Positions 12,181-24,261 of a stretch of 64,000 nt of DNA are shown here, one piece after another. A program made the translations under genes and the position numbers. The stretch's first letter is position 1. Each line of letters starts with the position of its first letter. The stretch lies in contig QANZ01027162.1 of assembly GCA_003254925.1 (NCBI GenBank), positions 62,784 to 126,783 on the forward strand, in the 5' to 3' direction. Origin of the DNA: Chamaecrista fasciculata (taxonomy: Eukaryota; Streptophyta; Magnoliopsida; Fabales; Fabaceae). The notes under the pieces were generated by a model. That model saw only the letters and a program-made list of their open reading frames with translations. It searched no databases and was not told the origin of the DNA.

Positions 12181-12542
12181 GGGTAAATTACAAAATAATG
12201 ACATGTGGTTTGTCTATTTACACAATTGTGGCCTGTGATTCAAAAATTTTTAAATTGGGCCTCTGATTTGCACCGTTAACATATTAGGGTAAAAAATTAA
12301 TTGCAAATGATAGGTGAAAATCTCATTTCAATCCTTGATATTTGCATTATATTTTGTTTTGGTCCTTAATTAGGGATTGAAATGAAATTCTCACTTGTTA
12401 TTTACAGATAATTTTTTCACCGTGAGATCCCAATGTGTTAACCGTTTAAACCATAAGCTCCAATTTAAAATTTTTTAACCATAGGGTACAATCGTGTTGA
12501 TAAGCTAAATTATATAGAGACTATTTTTGTAATTATCTACCC
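12181..12542. mobile_element. Mutator-type MITE (GGGTAAATTACAAAATAATG)
   Basis: Left GGGTAAATTACAAAAT and right ATTTTTGTAATTATCTACCC are inverted repeats. Flanks taatttcaa and taattcaat look like a 9-bp TSD with a one-base slip. Duplication copy 2 has an empty site at about 25580 (the two flanks joined directly), which supports insertion. Confidence 0.75.
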
Positions 12543-13579
12543 TAATTCAATTCTTCATCTTCCTCAACAAGTCATTTCCTAAATAATTAAAGCATCTCCA
12601 CCTACCCGTAAGTTTGGTCTATATTGTACCTTTGCATCTGGTGGGATATTTTTAATCAATATATATCATTATGTCTTCCTAAATATTTATTAAACCTAAC
12701 TATTAAAAAATTCGATTGATTGTTATAACGAACAAGTGATTGGTTAGAACTTAGAATGATTAATATTTCAATCTTAGCGTTTAAATCTTATTGAAGATAA
12801 TTTTATTAAAAGAGTTTTACTCTTGTTGTATAATAATAATTTAGTGAGATTAGAGAATTAAAGATAAATTTAGATAAACAAATATATCTCTACTGTTATG
12901 TGTATGTGTCATGACTGAGGAGTGTATCATATATATATATAGGAAAAATATTATATAGCAAAATATGAAACAATATGATGTCTTTTTATAGATATTGAAT
13001 CATATATAAAATTCCTATATGTGTGATCTATTATATTTTTATAACGACTTTTTTTAAATAATTATGGGATTAGAGTAATATATATTAGTTTTTTATTTGT
13101 TTTAAAAGGATAAATTATAGAGATCAAAGTGGGTATTGAAAAGTTATTTTGCTTCAAATCATATTTTAAAAAATAATTATAAATATACTATATAGTTTAA
13201 AAATAATTAACAATAAGAAGAATCTAAATACATACATATATATATATATATATAATATACCATAAGTGTTTGCATTGATTATGTGTTTGCAAACTAGTAA
13301 GATCATATAAGAAGATAATATTGAAATTCCCTGATTATGTGTTTGCATTGATGAGAAGAGGTTTTTTTTTTAATTATGAATTCAAATATATACTAGTAAT
13401 AATCACAAAGATATGAAGAATTGTTTTAGATGGATATCAAAAAAAAGAAGAATTGTTTTAGATGGATACCTAACACAAACTCCAAGTTCAAAGGATAGAA
13501 AAGGATGAGGATAAAGCATATATAAACCTTGTTGGTTACTCTCCTTTTGTGAGCATATATATATATATATATATATATA
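12543..13579. other. AT-rich noncoding part of duplication copy 1
   Basis: No gene. Aligns by eye with about 25590-26690 of copy 2 (interrupted there by a MITE). Short ORFs are low-complexity Ile/Tyr translations of TA repeats. Confidence 0.5.
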
Positions 13580-13757
13580 CTAGGGGTTTTGCGTGCCCTA
13601 ACGGGCACGTAAATATATATGTAAAATAAATAAGGGATTAAATTGTTAACTGAGTAAAGAAAGAGAGACTAAATAGTAAATTTTCTCTTATTTTTAATTC
13701 ATAGACTATAATTTTAAACATGGACGACCAGAAAGGGGTGGAGCCATATAATATAAG

Positions 13758-13758
<1 letters not shown>
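13580..13758 (-). mobile_element. Small non-autonomous Helitron, best-preserved copy
   Basis: Read on the minus strand it begins A|TCTTATATTATATGGC (758-757 are TC) and ends CCCCTAG|T (583-580), with a 3' hairpin GTGCCCGTTAGGGCAC just before the end. 179 bp. Duplication copy 2 has an empty site near 26680 ('gagcatagtatatatgcctc'). No ORF. Confidence 0.82.
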
Positions 13759-13788
<30 letters not shown>

Positions 13789-14000
13789 GCCTTCCCTCAT
13801 TCTCCTAGATATTATCTTGTAATTAAAAACGTTTAACGATTCTGAATCCAGCAATAAATATTCAAATTAAACCATATATCAAGCTTATCAAGGAGTTTTT
13901 TTTTTTTGGATAAAAGCTTATCAAGGAGTTATCTCATCTCAACTCTCAAGTACGGATTAGTTAGTAGATTTGTTGTATTGGAGATTCTCAAAAGTCTCCT
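13759..14000. other. Flank of Copia-1, including its 5' target-site copy
   Basis: Noncoding. CTCCT at 13996-14000 is the 5' TSD of the Copia element that follows. A short direct repeat 'agcttatcaaggagtt' occurs at about 13878 and 13915. Confidence 0.6.
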
Positions 14001-16183
14001 TGTTAAGACAAAGGATTAATTGATAATTATCTTGGGCTTATTGTATACATTGTTATTATCCTTAGGTAAATATTATTCTCTGTACAGCAATAGTGCTAGT
14101 TGTAATATGTATACGTGTAAGGCTACCATTGTAAATGCTCTCTCTCTGTAACCGTTTTACCCTAGGCCTTGTAGTATATATGTTGATAGGGCCTATGTAA
14201 TGTCAGTATCACAAAAATATATCCATTCCAAAATACCTGATTCTTTAGCTTTCTTTCTTGGTATCAAGAGCAGGTTGGCGGCGGCTACTCCCTCCTCTAC
14301 ATCTTCTGCTGCAAATGCTACCTCAGTGACCATTGATGCTCATACACTCACCTCCGTTGCTCTTTTTCAGTCTTCTAGCCAAACTTCCTCTGTTAAGTTG
14401 AACAGAGAGAACTATCTCGTCTAGGAATCTCATGTCTTGCCTCTCATTGAAGGTAACCTCTTTGACTCCCATCTTTATGCCACTGATATCCCTCCTCGTT
14501 TCATTGCTAGTAACTCTGAGCTGACTCTGAAAGAAGCAAAAGGTTCTTGTTGCAAAAGGTTTTCAGCAAGAAGCAGGCGTCGATTATAGCGAGACATTCA
14601 GTCCTATTGTAAAGCCTACTACCATCCGCATTGTTCTTACCATTGCTGCAACTCGGAATTGGGAAATTCGTCAACTAGATGTCAACAACGCATTTCTCAA
14701 CGGAATCCTCCATGAACAGGTCTTCATGCGCCAACCTGAAGGTTTTTCTGATCCTCTTTTGCCTAATTCATATTTGTATATTGGTCAAGGCCCTGTATGG
14801 ACTAAAGCAGGCGCCACGGGCATGGTTTGATAGGTTAAGATGCACATTCTTAAGTTGGGGTTTTTGCAACTCTAAATCTGACACATCTCTGTTTATTCTT
14901 AACACTGCTAAGGCTTCTCAAATCATCTAATTAGTTTACGTAGATGATATCTTGATTACTGGTGATGATTCAAGTCTGCTGCAATCTTTTGTGTCCAAAC
15001 TCAATAGTCTTTTTTCTCTCAAAGACTTGGGTCCCGTATATTATTTTTTGGGCATTGAGATAAGTTGGATGAAGTCTGGATTTTTCTTGAATCAAAGTAA
15101 ATATGTTGTTGATTTGCTTGATAAATTTGGTTTGAAAGACTGTGCTCCAGTTGACACTCTGATGGTTACTGGAAGGCAATTTACTAAGAATGAAGGTGTT
15201 TTGCTTGATGATCCCACAATTTATCGCAAGATGGTTGGGTCCCTGCAGTATCTATTGAATACACGCCCAGATGTTGCTTTTGCAGTGAATAAACTTAGCC
15301 AATTTTTATCGGCACAACTGATGTTCATCTTCAAGGAGTGAAGCGTATTTTTCGCTACCTCAAAGGGACACATTACCTTGGTCTTCACCTTCAGCCTTGC
15401 CATAAATTGCAGCTGGTAACTTATACTGATGCTGATTGGGCAACCAAACCAGATGATAGAAAGTATTCTGCTGGGTTCTGCGTATTTCTTGGAAATTCTC
15501 TTGTTTCTTGGTCCTCACGAAAGCAAAGAGTTGTGTCACGTTCGAGTACCGAGTCAGAGTATCGCGCGTTAGCAGATGGAGCTGCTGAAATTCGATGGAT
15601 TGCCTCTTTGTTCACTGAGCTGGGATTACAACTTCAACAATCTCGTGTTATTAAGTGTGACAACTTGAGTGCTCGTGCTTTGGCCTCTAACCCAGTCCAA
15701 CACTCTCGTAGTAAACATATTGAAATTGATATACATTTTGTGCGAGATTTAGTTCTTGTTGGTTTCCTTGATGTCCAACATGTATCTTCCACTTTGCAAG
15801 TTGCCGACTGTCTTACCAAAGCTCTGTCATTTCCAAAATTCAAATTGTTACGGGACAAACTCGGGTTGTTAGTGACACCCTCTCGTTTGAGGGGGGGGGG
15901 GGGGGGGGGGNGGGGGGGGGGGGGGGGCTGTTAAGACAAAGGATTAACTGATAATTATCTTGGGCTTATTGTATACATTGTTATTATCCTTAGGTAAATA
16001 TTATTTTCTGTACAGCAGTAGTGCTAGCTGTAATATGTATACGTGTAAGGCTACCATTGTAAATGCTCTCTCTCTATAACCATTTTACCCTAGGCCTTAT
16101 AGTAGATATATTGATAGGGCCTATGTAATGTCAGTACAGAAATATATTTATTCCAAAATACCTAATTCTTTAGCTTTCTTTCT
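14001..16183 (+). mobile_element. Ty1/Copia retrotransposon, internally deleted (Copia-1)
   Basis: 5' LTR 14001-14258 and 3' LTR 15929-16183, both beginning TGTTAAGACAAAGGATTAA and ending CTTTCTTTCT. Perfect 5-bp TSD CTCCT at 13996-14000 and 16184-16188. The primer-binding site next to the 5' LTR is TGGTATCAAGAGC, one base longer than the usual initiator-Met-tRNA match in the sister element. Gag start is followed directly by the reverse-transcriptase core, so about 2.8 kb (rest of gag, protease, integrase) is missing relative to Copia-2. The polypurine tract before the 3' LTR is inflated to a run of G with one N, probably an assembly artefact. Same family as Copia-2 but a distinct lineage. 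Confidence 0.92.
14276..15890 (+). pseudogene. Copia-1 gag-pol remnant (gag start, reverse transcriptase, RNase H)
   Basis: A Gag-like N terminus (to about 14520) is joined to the reverse transcriptase at 'gttgcaaaaggttttcagca' near 14550. Visible landmarks are the [10 protein letters not shown] region, [14 protein letters not shown], the catalytic YVDDILITG, the RNase H TDADWATKPDD and STESEYRALADGA. Frame breaks occur at a TAG after the Gag start (14422-14424), a stop just before YVDD (about 14929), and a change of frame near 15320-15340. It cannot encode a working polyprotein. Protease and integrase are absent. Confidence 0.9.
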
Positions 16184-16188
16184 CTCCT

Positions 16189-16899
16189 ATTAAAAAAAAA
16201 GATAAAATTAAAGGGTTTGTAATATGAGAAGATATTATACTGAATTGCCAAATGATATCTTTGTCACATCTATACTTATGCCCAACACTCTATCGCTCAA
16301 AATTGGACCAAGCTGAAACCAATATTTATTTTTTCTTTTAATTCGTCAACTCACTTATTAGGACATGCACATAAAAAAGAGAAATCATCTAACTCAAAGA
16401 TAACGGTAAAAACTAAATATAATTACAAAATAATAGGGACTAACAATGAAACAAATTGAAAACTTTAGAGATTAAAATAGGAAAAAAAAAAAGAAAATAT
16501 TTTAAGGATCGGACTATAGTAAAATCCACTATTCTTTTGAGGCCAATATAAATTTTTAATCAACATAAATTTTAATAGGCTATAATCAGGTCATGTAGTT
16601 CACACTAAGAGATTCTTATATATCTTCTCAATACAAATATGAAATAACTTATGGAATAGATCAATTGAAATGTTATTATTAAATTATGTAAAGTACTGAT
16701 TATGAATTGTGGGAATTTAACTTCCTTTCATTTCTTTTTATTGCTTCCATTTCATCTTCCTCTTTTCTCTTTTATCACATTTATTAATTTTTATTCACAC
16801 TTTACATAACTTAGCTATATTGTAATTTGAATGTTTTTTCATATCTAATAATTCAGGTAATAAAGTGGACACCAATCACTCTCTAACTTTGTAGCAATT
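16189..16899. other. Duplication copy-1 sequence between the two Copia elements
   Basis: Noncoding. Aligns with about 27020-27260 of copy 2 ('agttcacactaa', 'ttattcacactttaca', 'ataaagtggac'), showing that Copia-2 inserted into the duplicated segment. CAATT (16895-16899) is the 5' TSD of Copia-2. Confidence 0.65.
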
Positions 16900-19800
16900 T
16901 GTTAAGACAAGTCATTAGTATAGTGCTAATAATCTGTGATTATTGTTTACCTTCTCATCATCCTTGTGCAGATATGTCCTTGTACACAACTGTATAGGTA
17001 GCTGTCATTTATGCATACGTGTAGGGCTAGGATTGTGCATACTCTCTCTCTGTGTAACCCTTTTACCCTAGCTTTGTATTATATATAGGTAGGGTCATTG
17101 TATTCAATATATTACAGAAATATATATTCTATTCAAATACCATTATTCTCAGCTTTCTTTGTTGGTATCAGAGCCATGACGGCTACTCCATCTTCTGCTG
17201 CTTCTGCCCAATCTGCAACTTCAGTGACTGTTGATGCTACTACACTCAATTTTGTCGCCAAATCCTGCCCTCTATTTCAATCCTCTAGCCAAACTTCCTC
17301 TGTTAGGTTGAACAAAGAGAACTACCTTGTTTTGGAGTCTCATGTCTTTCCACTCATTGAAGGTAATCTCCTTGACTCCCATCTCTATGGTATTGATATT
17401 CCTCCTCGTTTCATTGCTAGCAATGCCGAGATGGTTGCGAATCAGGCATACAAAGAGTGGCTTGCTGTAGATCATCTTTTGGTTGGTTGGATGCGCAACA
17501 CCATGACACAAGAACTCAGTCTCAACTTAATCAACTATTGCACAGCACAGGCGCTCTGGGAAGGTGCTCGAGCTCTCACCTGTGGCTCCCTCAAGTCTTG
17601 TGTTCTTGTCAACAAATTTGAGCTTCATAAGGCTCGTAAGAATGGTACTCCGATGATTGAATATCTTAGTAAGATGAAACAACTTGTTGATCAACTTGCC
17701 ATGGCAGAGTCTCCTATTTCAGATAGTGATCTTGTTTTACATGTGTTGAATGGCTTAGATAATGAATATAATGGTATTGTTTCAGTGCTTGTTAACATGG
17801 GTGATATATCTTGGATTGAAATTCAATCACAGCTCCTCTCCTTTGAAACTCGCCTTGAACAACAGCATTTACACAACTCTCTCCCACTGCAACCTTCTAT
17901 CAACTATGCTCAAGGAGGTGGTTCTCGACCTTTTGCACAGCCTTCGTCTGGGAGAGGTGTTTGGCGTGGAGGTCGTGCTTCTTTTCCTACTGGAGGACGA
18001 CGAGGTCGTGGCCGTCGAGGTGCCTCTGGTTCTCGCCCCTTTTGTCATCTCTGTGAGCGGCATGGTCACGTGGTTGCCAATTGCTTTCACCGCTTTGACC
18101 GCAATTTTCAACCTCCCACAAATTCTCCTTGTGTTGGTGATACCCCTCAGGCTTTTCAAGCTCAGTCTCATTTCACACATTCACCACAATACCCCTCTTT
18201 GTATCAGGCTCAACCACAGACTGTGAATGATCCGGCATGGTATGTGGATAGTGGTGCCAATTATCATGTCACTCCCGTCACTGAACAACTTGAGCATGTT
18301 GATTCAGTAGGTAAGCCTTCTCATCTTCTCACTTGTACTGGAATTATAACCCCTGTTCTTGGTGTTGGCTCAGGTTCCATTCACTTACCTCACACTAATC
18401 TTGCACTTAGAGATGGTCTGGTTGTGCCTAATGCCACAAAAAGTTTACTGAGTGTTCATAAACTTGCCTCTGATAATTTTGTTGATATTGTTTTCTCTGG
18501 TGATCAATATCTTGTTAAGGACAAACTCACAGGAGCTCTATTGGTGAGAGAGAGAGCAAGTCAGGGGTTGTACCCACTACCATTCACCATGAAGGATGAG
18601 ATGTTGCGACCCACTCTAGCTGTTATGTCTCATGCTTTGTCTGCTTCTGCTGTTACTACACCTAAAATACTCACAGATGCTGAAATTCTTCATTGGCACT
18701 ACAAGTTAGGACACTCAAGTGATAGAATTTTAAGTCAAGTTTTGAATGATTGTAATTTTCGTTTTTGTTCTTTAAATCATGTATGTGAGGCATGTCAATT
18801 TGGGAAATCAAAGAAATTACCATTTTCTAAGTCTTTTTCTCATGCTTCATCTCCATTTGAGCTTGTTCATACTGACTTGTGGGGTCCTTCTCCTCTTCAT
18901 TCTTCACATGGCCATCGGTATTATATTCACTTGGTTGACGATTACAACCGATACACTTGGTTATTTCCCCTGAAACACAAAGGAGAAGCTATAAATGCCT
19001 TTAATCTATTTAGAGCACAAGTGGAAACTCAATTTTATCTTAGAATTAAGGCATTGCAATGCGATAACGGAACATAGTACAAACCTATATCTACTGTAGC
19101 TCAGAATTTGGGTATTGAGATGCGCTTCACTTGTCCGTATACCTCCGTTCAAAATGGCCGAGCCGAACGGAAACACCGGCACATCGTTGAAGTGGGCTTG
19201 ACCCTCCTAGCTCAAGCTGGCTTACCCTTAGTTTATTGGGTTGATGCCTTTCAAATGACCACATTTCTCATCAATCGTTTGCCGACCCCTGTTCTTGGTG
19301 GTTCAACACCATTGTTTTCTCTGTATAAAAAGCAACTAGACTATACACAACTTCAATCTTTTGGGTGTGCATGCTTCCCCTGTTTGCGTCCATATAATGA
19401 GCATAAATTGCAATTTCACAGTCAGCTATGCGTGTATCTTGGACCGGGTCCAAATCATAAAGGCTCAAAATTTTTGAGTGCTTCAGGAAAAGTTTATGTC
19501 TCGCGGCACGTTGTGTTTGATTCTACTACTTTTCCGTCGCGTAGTGGCTTTTTAAATAGAGTGAAATCTCCAATTGAAACTGATTGCATTAATCCTTTTC
19601 AAATTACTCTACAATCTCAGCAAATGGGCCCCACTCTTAGTCCAATGGTCAATTCGCAAATCACTCCACAATTACAGCGGCTGGGTCCCACTTCTCCTCC
19701 AACAGCAAAATCGCCAATTACTCCACAATCACAGCAGCTGGGTCCCACTTCTCCAACGGCTCAATCACCAGTGGTCCCCACTTCTCCATCTCGCACGTTC

Positions 19801-21879
19801 CCACTTACCTCCTCCCAAATGGTGACTCATTTATCTCCTAGTGCACATGTTGGCGCCAATTCCTCTCCTTATATGGGCTTAATTACTTCTCCCACTCACT
19901 CATTCAGACCAAGTGGTGGGCCTGATGCTATTGGGCTGATAATTCTCAAAATTTACTCAAGCCTACACAACACCCCATGACCACACGATCTAGGGTTGGA
20001 ATTTTCAAACCAAAATATCCCTTCATCGGCCTTCTACACACTGAATCACCTCTTCTTCTTGCTCAAGCCGCTGAACCAACCTCCATTTCCAAAGCTCTAT
20101 CATCTCCTCAATGGTGTCAGGCCATGCGCGCAGAGTTTGAAGCGTTACAGCGTAACCACACTTGGGAGTTGGTTCCATATACAGGACATGAGAAGCTCAT
20201 TGATTGCCGCTGGGTCTTTAAGACGAAGTTCAAACCCGATGGATCCACCCTGAAACATAAGGCGTGTCTCGTTGCAAAAGGTTTTCAGCAGGAAGCCGAC
20301 GTTGATTATAGTGAGACATTCAGTCCCGTGGTCAAGCCTACAATGATTCGTATTGTGCTCACCATCGCTGCAACTCGGAATTGGGAAGTACGTCAGCTAG
20401 ATGTCAACAACGCTTTTCTCAACGGCATCCTCCATGAACAAGTTTTCATGCGCCAACCTGATGGTTTTTCTGATCCATCCTTGCCTAATCATGTTTGCAA
20501 ATTAGTTAAAGCACTTTATGGCCTTAAACAGGCGCCACGTGCGTGGTTTGATAGGCTGAAATGTACTCTATTAAGTTGGGGATTTTGCAACTCTAAGTCA
20601 GATACATCCCTGTTTGTTCTTAACTCTGCTAAGGCTTCCGTTTTTATCCTAGTCTATGTAGATGACATCCTCATTACTGGTGATGACTCAGTGCTGTTAC
20701 AATCTTTTGTGTCAAAGCTCAATAGTCTCTTTTCTCTCAAAGATTTAGGCCCAGTTTATTACTTCTTGGGTATTGAGATTACTAGAGTGAAATTTGGTTT
20801 TTTCTTGAATCAAAGCAAGTATGTCATTGATTTGTTAGATAAATTTGGTCTGAAAGATTGTGCCCCTGTTGATACGCCCATGGTAACTGGTAGGCAATTC
20901 ACTAAGAATGATGGTGTTTTACTTGCTGATCCTACAGTTTTTCGAAAGATGGTTGGTTCTTTGTAATACTTGTTGAACACTCGACCTGATGTTGCCTTTG
21001 CAGTGAATAAATTAAGTCAATTTTTGTCTGCACCTACTGATGTTCATCTACAGGGAGTCAAGCGTATTTTTCACTATCTTAAGGGGACACATTATCTTGG
21101 TCTACATCTTCAGGCTTGTCCTAATTTCCAACTAGTAACTTACACTGATGCTGACTGGGTAACCAATCCTGATGACAGGAAGTCTTCTGCTAGTTTATGT
21201 ATCTTTCTTGGCAATTCCCTCATTTCTTGGTCATTCGGCAAGCATCGGGTTGTGTCACGGTCAAGTACTGAGTCAGAATATAGAGCCTTAGCTGATGGAG
21301 CTGTTAAAATTCGTTGGATTGCTTCCTTATTTGCTGAACTGGGGATACAACTTTGTCATCCTCCTGTCATTAAGTGTGATAATTTGAGTGCACGTGCCTT
21401 GGCTTCCAACCCGGTTCAACACTCACAAAGTAAACACATTGAGATTGACATTCATTTTGTTCGTGACCTAGTGCTTGAGGGCTTCCTCGATGTTCAACAT
21501 GTGTCTTCATCCTTGCAAGTCGCGGACTGCTTTACCAAGGCCTTATCTTTCCCTCAGTTCAAGTTATTCCGAGACAAACTCAGACTGTTACACACACCCT
21601 CTCGTTTGAGGGGGGCTGTTAAGACAAGTCATTAGTATAGTGCTAATCTGTGATTATTGTTTACCTTCTCATCATCCTTATGCAGATATGTCCTTGTATA
21701 CAGCTGTATAGGTAGCTGTCATTTATGCATACGTGTAGGGCTAGGATTGTGCATACTCTCTCTCTGTGTAACCCTTTTACCCTAGCTTTAATTTGTATTA
21801 TATATGTAGGGTCATTGTATTCAATATATTATAGAAATATATATTCTATTCAAATACCTTTATTCTCAGCTTTCTTTGT
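16900..21879 (+). mobile_element. Ty1/Copia retrotransposon, full length (Copia-2)
   Basis: 4980 bp with 263-bp LTRs: 16900-17162 and 21617-21879, beginning TGTTAAGACAAG and ending CTTTCTTTGT. They differ by about five substitutions and three small indels by eye, so the insertion is not very recent. Primer-binding site TGGTATCAGAGCC at 17163-17175, complementary to initiator-Met tRNA; polypurine tract GAGGGGGGC just before 21617. TSD CAATT (16895-16899) against CAATC (21880-21884), one mismatch. LTR ends are TG...GT rather than TG...CA. Domain order gag-protease-integrase-RT-RNase H identifies Copia. Confidence 0.95.
17176..21635 (+). pseudogene. Copia-2 gag-pol polyprotein, broken
   Basis: Starts at the ATG right after the primer-binding site (MTATPSSAASAQ). 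In order: Gag with a CX2CX4HX4C zinc knuckle (CHLCERHGHVVANC); aspartic protease (YVDSGANYHV); GAG-pre-integrase and HHCC zinc region (HWHYKLGH ... CEACQFGK); integrase core (HTDLWGP, VDDYNRYTWLFPL); reverse transcriptase ([19 protein letters not shown]); RNase H (TDADWV, STESEYRALADGA) and the C-terminal KHIEIDIHFVRD. Breaks: an in-frame TAG at 19075-19077 in the integrase core, a frameshift near 19930-19980 between integrase and RT, and an in-frame TAA at 20964-20966 in the RT. Not functional as it stands. Probably an Ale-like lineage from its size, low certainty. Confidence 0.93.
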
Positions 21880-22332
21880 CAATCAAAGTTTTTCACTTTG
21901 CTTGGAGAGTAATCTTATGTGAATTATTGTTATACATATTTTATAATAGAGTCCCCGTATAATATAGTGAGATTAAAAAAAAATGACTATCTAGAAAATT
22001 CAAAATCCATACCTAGTAATTTAAGAAAGATCAAAGTATAATTTTGACCACTTGACTTATCTTTAGCAAGTAAAATCAAATTGAATTCTAAAACTGAGTT
22101 GTCATTAATTTCATAGTCAAACGGACCTACCTGATGAATATTATTATTAATTTTTTATAATGTTTGTTGAATATATTGTTAAATCGTCTTTTGTGAAATT
22201 TCTAATGAAGAGAAAGTTAATTAACAAATAAAATAAACTTTAACTTATCTAGTCCAAACAATATGCGGGATATATTATATATTTTTTGAAAAAAAGAAAA
22301 AAAACACACCTAGCTAGTTATCTGATTTTTTT

Positions 22333-22681
22333 TTGTAGAAAACGTGGAATTATATTAAGCAATTAAGTTCATAAAAACACCAAATGAAAGGAAACAAGCG
22401 GTGCATAACAGAACAACAAGAAAAACACAGAAAACTAACGATACAGACACAAGAAACACAGGAGAAGCAAGACAACAAAAGGGACAAAACTAGCAAAAAG
22501 AAGAACTAAGATCAGCCTTAAGGTGGTTTGTCAAGAGTGGGCTTCCTTCTTCTTCGACAAATTCCCACCTCCAAAAGATCCTAAAGAAAGAGAAGGCGAA
22601 GAAAAGGAGGGAGAGTATCAAAAAAAATGTAGAGGAGCTGAGAAGTTCTTCCAAAATTTGCTAGAGAATTCGCACAAAAAT
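22333..22681 (-). mobile_element. LINE (L1) 3' end, truncated insertion
   Basis: On the minus strand the sequence ends in an A tail (T run at 22326-22334 on the plus strand) after a 3'UTR-like 'taatataattccacgttttc'. An upstream part reads F-DTLPPFLRLLFL, typical of plant L1 C termini. Flanks TTATCTGATTTTT and TTATTTGATTTTT look like the TSD. Copy 1 of the duplication shows the uninterrupted site at about 11205. Confidence 0.65.
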
Positions 22682-22892
22682 TATTTGATTTTTGAAAATA
22701 GAAGAAACAGTACTAGTAGTACTTCTTTGGTTCATCCACCTTATATGGCAAGGTGCGCTATAAATCAATCATTAATGTAGCTATAATTAAAATAAATAAG
22801 AAAGATTTGATTAACAATTTGGTCCCAAAAAGATTATTGAATTGAAAACTCGGTACTTAAAAAATTCAAACACACATTTAGTTTAAAAGATT

Positions 22893-23262
22893 AAAAGGCA
22901 AAATACCCTTTGGTGCCCCTAATGTTTGGGGTCAGTTTCAGTTATGCCCTAACGTTTGTTATGTGTCAGTTATGCCCTCAATGTGAAACGTTGGTGTCAA
23001 TTATACCTTAGCCTCAATTTTTTGGGCCAAAGTCCTATTTTGGTCCCTCAAGTTTTCTCAAAGTTCCTTTTTGGTCCCTCAACCTCAAGTTTTCAGTGAA
23101 CTTTCCGACGAGATACAGGGTGGCCCCAACGACTACAAAAACTCTTAATCCAAGGTTTTTTTACCTTCTAAGTTCAATGGCGGCCTGCATTTTGCAAACA
23201 AATTATTGGAAATTTGATTTTCGGTGATTGTGTAATTTTTCGGCGGCTTGCCAGTCATTTTT
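22893..23262 (+). mobile_element. Fragment of a Mutator-type element with captured-looking interior
   Basis: From 23025 the sequence GGCCAAAGTCCTATTTTGG is the same terminus as the intact element at 56320-57491. The following 'gagatacagggtggccccaa' to 'cggcggcttgccagtcattt' matches that element's interior (about 57010-57170). The right end is missing. The part before it (22893-23020, 'ggtgcccctaatgtttgggg') is a second MITE-like fragment. Confidence 0.6.
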
Positions 23263-24261
23263 TCGAGTTCAATGTGAATGACATGTATTGGTTTGGTAAG
23301 CCTTGAGTATTGGCATGAATTGTGAATAATTAAAGAGTATGCATATGGACATGTGTGATTATGGAATTAAGATTGAGATATGATGAGATTGTTGTATGTC
23401 ATGATTCACTGAGGGGTGAGTCCCTCCCCGTTTATTCGCGATGAGTATTTGGGTAATGGCTATGGTGGATTTCATAATTGGCCTAAGTGTGGATTCCTTA
23501 GGTGACATGCTGTTTGGTATATGCGCATAAAGGGAGACATTCCGGAAGCCTAGGTCGTGATGGCCACTGTTATTTGATCATGACATTTGTGCCGGTTTAT
23601 CTATTGTGAGGTATTTGGTTGACACGATTTGTCACTACCAGCTTTATAGTATTATGAATTATCATGTTATCATATTGTTGTGCTGGTATTCCTGTATAGT
23701 GGTATTGGGTCCTATCATGTTATGAATTATCATGTTATCATGTTATCATATTGTTGTGTTGGTATTCCTGTATAGTGGTGCTGGCTTACCAGTTTTACAG
23801 TTGTTGATGTATTATTAGTTATTCAGAATTGTTATATGTGTTGGTTGTTAATTAAACTTGAGTTATTTGATTTGATATGTATGTGCTTATTTACTTTTTA
23901 GTTAGATATGCACGTCTGAACCTTTGTTTGAAGTGTATGTTTGAGTGGGGACTGTGGGTTAAGTAGAGAGACTTAAATCCTACTGAGAATTTCCAAATTC
24001 TCACCCTACAACACTTCAGTTGTGTTAATGCAGGTTTGAAGTTTGTAGAGCTTGTGCTGGGGAGTTCAGTGGCAGACTAAAGGTAGTTTAGTTTAGTTTG
24101 TTGTTGTCTGTGTACTGAGCTGGGCCCTGCGTGACTGTTTAGAAGCAGAGCCTCATGTATCTGTTCTCAGTTTTTAATTTCTATGTTTTAAAAAGGGTCG
24201 TGTAACACTGTCTTTCTTTAGAGTTTTTGTTCCCTCTACTATAAAAGTCTAGGACGTTACA
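23263..24261 (+). mobile_element. Truncated LTR, probably Ty3/Gypsy
   Basis: Contains 'cctactgagaatttccaaat' followed by 'tctcaccctac' and ends 'gacgttaca', a layout I recognise from plant Gypsy LTRs. An internal direct repeat 'tgttatcatattgttgtg' occurs near 23660 and 23745. No primer-binding site or second LTR is seen, and the 5' end is not resolved. Confidence 0.5.

Larger units (their letters stand above)
10730..22130. repeat. Tandem segmental duplication, copy 1 (expanded by insertions)
   Basis: Collinear with 22140-27706. Matching landmarks are 'gttgaatatatt..ggtcttttgtgaaatttc' (10762 / 22168), the small-protein genes, 'tttcggtg(tg)gggaggagtat' (12096 / 25517), 'gagtattgaaaa(g/a)ttact' (13131 / 26341), 'gttcacactaa' (16599 / 27082), 'ataaagtggac' (16860 / 27252) and 'atctagaaaattca' (21991 / 27667). 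Copy 1 is longer because it holds two Copia elements, two MITEs and a Helitron that copy 2 lacks. Borders are approximate. Confidence 0.8.
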
